Shown: positions 62,586 through 64,000 of the stretch, piece by piece
Layout of the letters: each line of letters opens with the position of its first letter
Position numbering within the stretch: position 1 is the stretch's first letter
Origin: Phymatolithon calcareum
Taxonomy: Eukaryota; Rhodophyta; Florideophyceae; Hapalidiales
Reading direction: 5' to 3'
DNA: 64,000 nt
Assembly: GCA_977006965.1 (NCBI GenBank)
Contig: OZ345375.1
Coordinates: 2,170,001 to 2,234,000, forward strand
Position numbers and translations under genes: made by a program
Notes under the pieces: model-generated
The model's input: the letters and a program-made list of their open reading frames with translations, nothing else
The model's database searches: none
Told to the model about the DNA's origin: nothing

Positions 62586-63704
62586 ATAGCAAAGGTCGAA
62601 AACACGTTCTGGTCTAAGCGTACGTGCAACTTCCGGAAGGCAACGCACTATCTTCCGTCGAGGGCTCGCCATCACCTTCGTTTTCCTCGTGTCCATCGTT
62701 CTCTTTTTTTCCCTTGTCCCCGCTCTGCCCACCACCACCACCACCACACAACAATCGCAATCGCAACAATTTCAACCTTCCGCTTCCGTTTCCGTACCCG
62801 ACTGGCGCTCGTGCGGCCGGGACGCTGCATGCTGCGCTCGCCTCCTATCCCCGTCTGCTCGTCCGCACTTGGTGGTCCTTGCCATTGTGCGACTACTGTA
62901 CCCAGTGGCGACAACATTAAATGTACCATGGCTGTGCATCCTGACTCAGACATCGTATCATGGGATATACGGCGCTCAGGAACATGGGACGGGGGTAAAA
63001 CTGTTGCGCTTCTCGCGGCTTTGCGCAGGTGAACATCCGACGTTTTTTGACGTTGGCGCGAACATCAGTTGGTTTACACTTGCCATGGCGACCGCTGGAT
63101 ATTCTGTCGTTGCTGTCGAGCCGTTTGCGGAAACCTTGCAATTTTGCGACACTCGCTCTGACTGGCGAATGACGATGTCCGCGCGCGAGTGAAAGTGCTT
63201 CCGTACGCACTTGGAAATCGTGGCGGTATGAAATACGAGCTGTGGCAGCGTGCCACGCACAACCGCGGCGATACCTTCACCGTCTGCAATTGAGCTTCGT
63301 CGCCACAGGGCGTAACAAGTATGCGTGAAGATGGCAACAAGAAGCTGGGTGAGGCGCATGTGCGCCGTCTTGACGTTTTACTTGCGAATAAGGAAGTGGC
63401 TTTTCCAGAAGATCGTCAAATGATCATGAAGATCGATGTTGAAGGATTTGAGTTCATTGCCATGGAAGGGGCACAGCAGTTTTTGGCGAAGTATAAGCCA
63501 AGTACTATTTTCTCGGAATATGGAGAGAAGATGATTAGGAAGGCTGCACAAACTTTGGGGGCTTCCGTGCAGGAGTCGAACGAGAGCCCTAGTCGGTTTC
63601 TTGACTTCAGGACAAAGGCAGGGTATGCATATGACATAAGCGGAGGTGGAACTGATCGCTTCTGGGGTCTGATTCAAGAGGCCATCTTCACCAGAAAGTC
63701 ATAG
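62586..63704 (+). pseudogene. FkbM methyltransferase pseudogene (copy 3)
   Basis: The whole copy-1/copy-2 layout can be followed but is broken. The homologue of the start has no ATG (ATA at about 62588). The membrane span LAITFVFLVSIVLFFSLVPA and the stem motif CGRDAACCARLLSPSARPH are in one frame; VHPDSDIVSWDIRRSGTWDG is in a second frame; FFDVGANISWFTLAMATAGY returns to the first; and the rest is in the second again, with in-frame TGA stops at 63159 and 63291. The last 127 codons (63321-63704) are intact. Even the SAM motif has Ser instead of Gly (GANISW). At least three frameshifts and two stops make it non-functional. Confidence 0.88.
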
Positions 63705-64000
63705 GCATTATGGAGGATAACCGATGACCAGACCAAGGTTCTTCGTCGAATACGCATGCTGGAGCCTAAGCAATGCAAACTGCCGTGGGGGCTGCGCCTT
63801 GAACCAGATGACAGCGGCCGCTTGGAAAGAGTTCAGCGAAATATTGCAAATGCGGTGCGGTGTGGTGTGAATTTTTGTGCCTATAAAAAGAGAATTAAGT
63901 TTCTTTTAATCGCTACTTGCTGCTTAACTTGCAGTTTTCCCCGGTCTATTATAAAGCACAACGCCGAATATTATTATTGCGAGACCGGCACATATTGTCC
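63705..64000. other. Right-edge spacer
   Basis: No gene seen downstream of the pseudogene up to the window edge. Confidence 0.4.

Noticed and set aside
1-64000. tRNA, rRNA genes or CRISPR arrays
   Set aside because: No cloverleaf with a proper T-arm, no rRNA core sequence and no spaced direct repeats were recognised by eye. A tRNAscan-type search would settle the tRNA question.
1-64000. Organelle or bacterial origin
   Set aside because: Spliceosomal introns, nuclear-pore and splicing genes, and mitochondrial targeting sequences show nuclear DNA.

Overview
This is eukaryotic nuclear DNA. The organism is probably an intron-poor florideophyte red alga, Chondrus-like, but that is inference from gene structure and content and no species marker was identified. 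Most genes are single long open frames; the only introns I can reconstruct are 115 bp (cytochrome b5) and 85 bp (NDUFS8). Tight gene groups alternate with gene-free stretches of 1 to 4.5 kb that carry DNA-transposon relics, MITEs, perfect hairpins and short tandem repeats. Nothing here is bacterial: no operons, no Shine-Dalgarno spacing, and the genes encode splicing, nucleopore, mitochondrial and chromatin proteins.

Layout: 1-591 partial F-box-like gene (minus). 2.0-3.3 kb G3BP-like NTF2/RRM protein. 4.3-5.0 kb orphan. 5.7-10.4 kb compact cluster: cytochrome b5 (two exons), Tudor-like orphan, PRP38, a zinc-ribbon protein resembling dynactin p62, and complex I subunit NDUFS8 (two exons). 12.6 kb small orphan. 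16.3-17.4 kb secreted fasciclin-Hint (Hedgehog autoprocessing-like) fusion. 19.5-23.1 kb transposon graveyard: a piggyBac-like deletion derivative with paired palindromes, a pogo-type MITE and Harbinger-like remnants. 23.5 kb FkbM methyltransferase copy 1. 25.5-32.8 kb FACT subunit SSRP1/POB3, HSP110-class chaperone and 2-oxoglutarate dehydrogenase E2. 32.8-37.2 kb gene-poor and rich in simple repeats. 37.3-39.9 kb ACT-PH-like-Raf kinase. 41.3-44.5 kb CLASP. 45.1 kb MITE. 45.6-46.7 kb FkbM copy 2. 49.5-54.4 kb NUP93 and SF3A3. 55.3-57.3 kb element with about 135-bp terminal inverted repeats. 57.7-58.3 kb galaxin-like cysteine repeat protein. 60.5-62.3 kb PET127. 62.6-63.7 kb FkbM copy 3, a clear pseudogene.

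The conserved genes are unconnected housekeeping functions, so no pathway cluster is claimed. The lineage-flavoured material is the secreted or secretory-pathway set: the fasciclin-Hint protein, three type II membrane FkbM methyltransferase paralogues with a shared CxxDAACC motif, and the galaxin-like protein. All could act on the cell wall or extracellular matrix. The fasciclin-Hint fusion, the galaxin-like repeat gene and the palindromic transposon ends are the items most worth following up. All family assignments come from motif recognition by eye; no database search was run.
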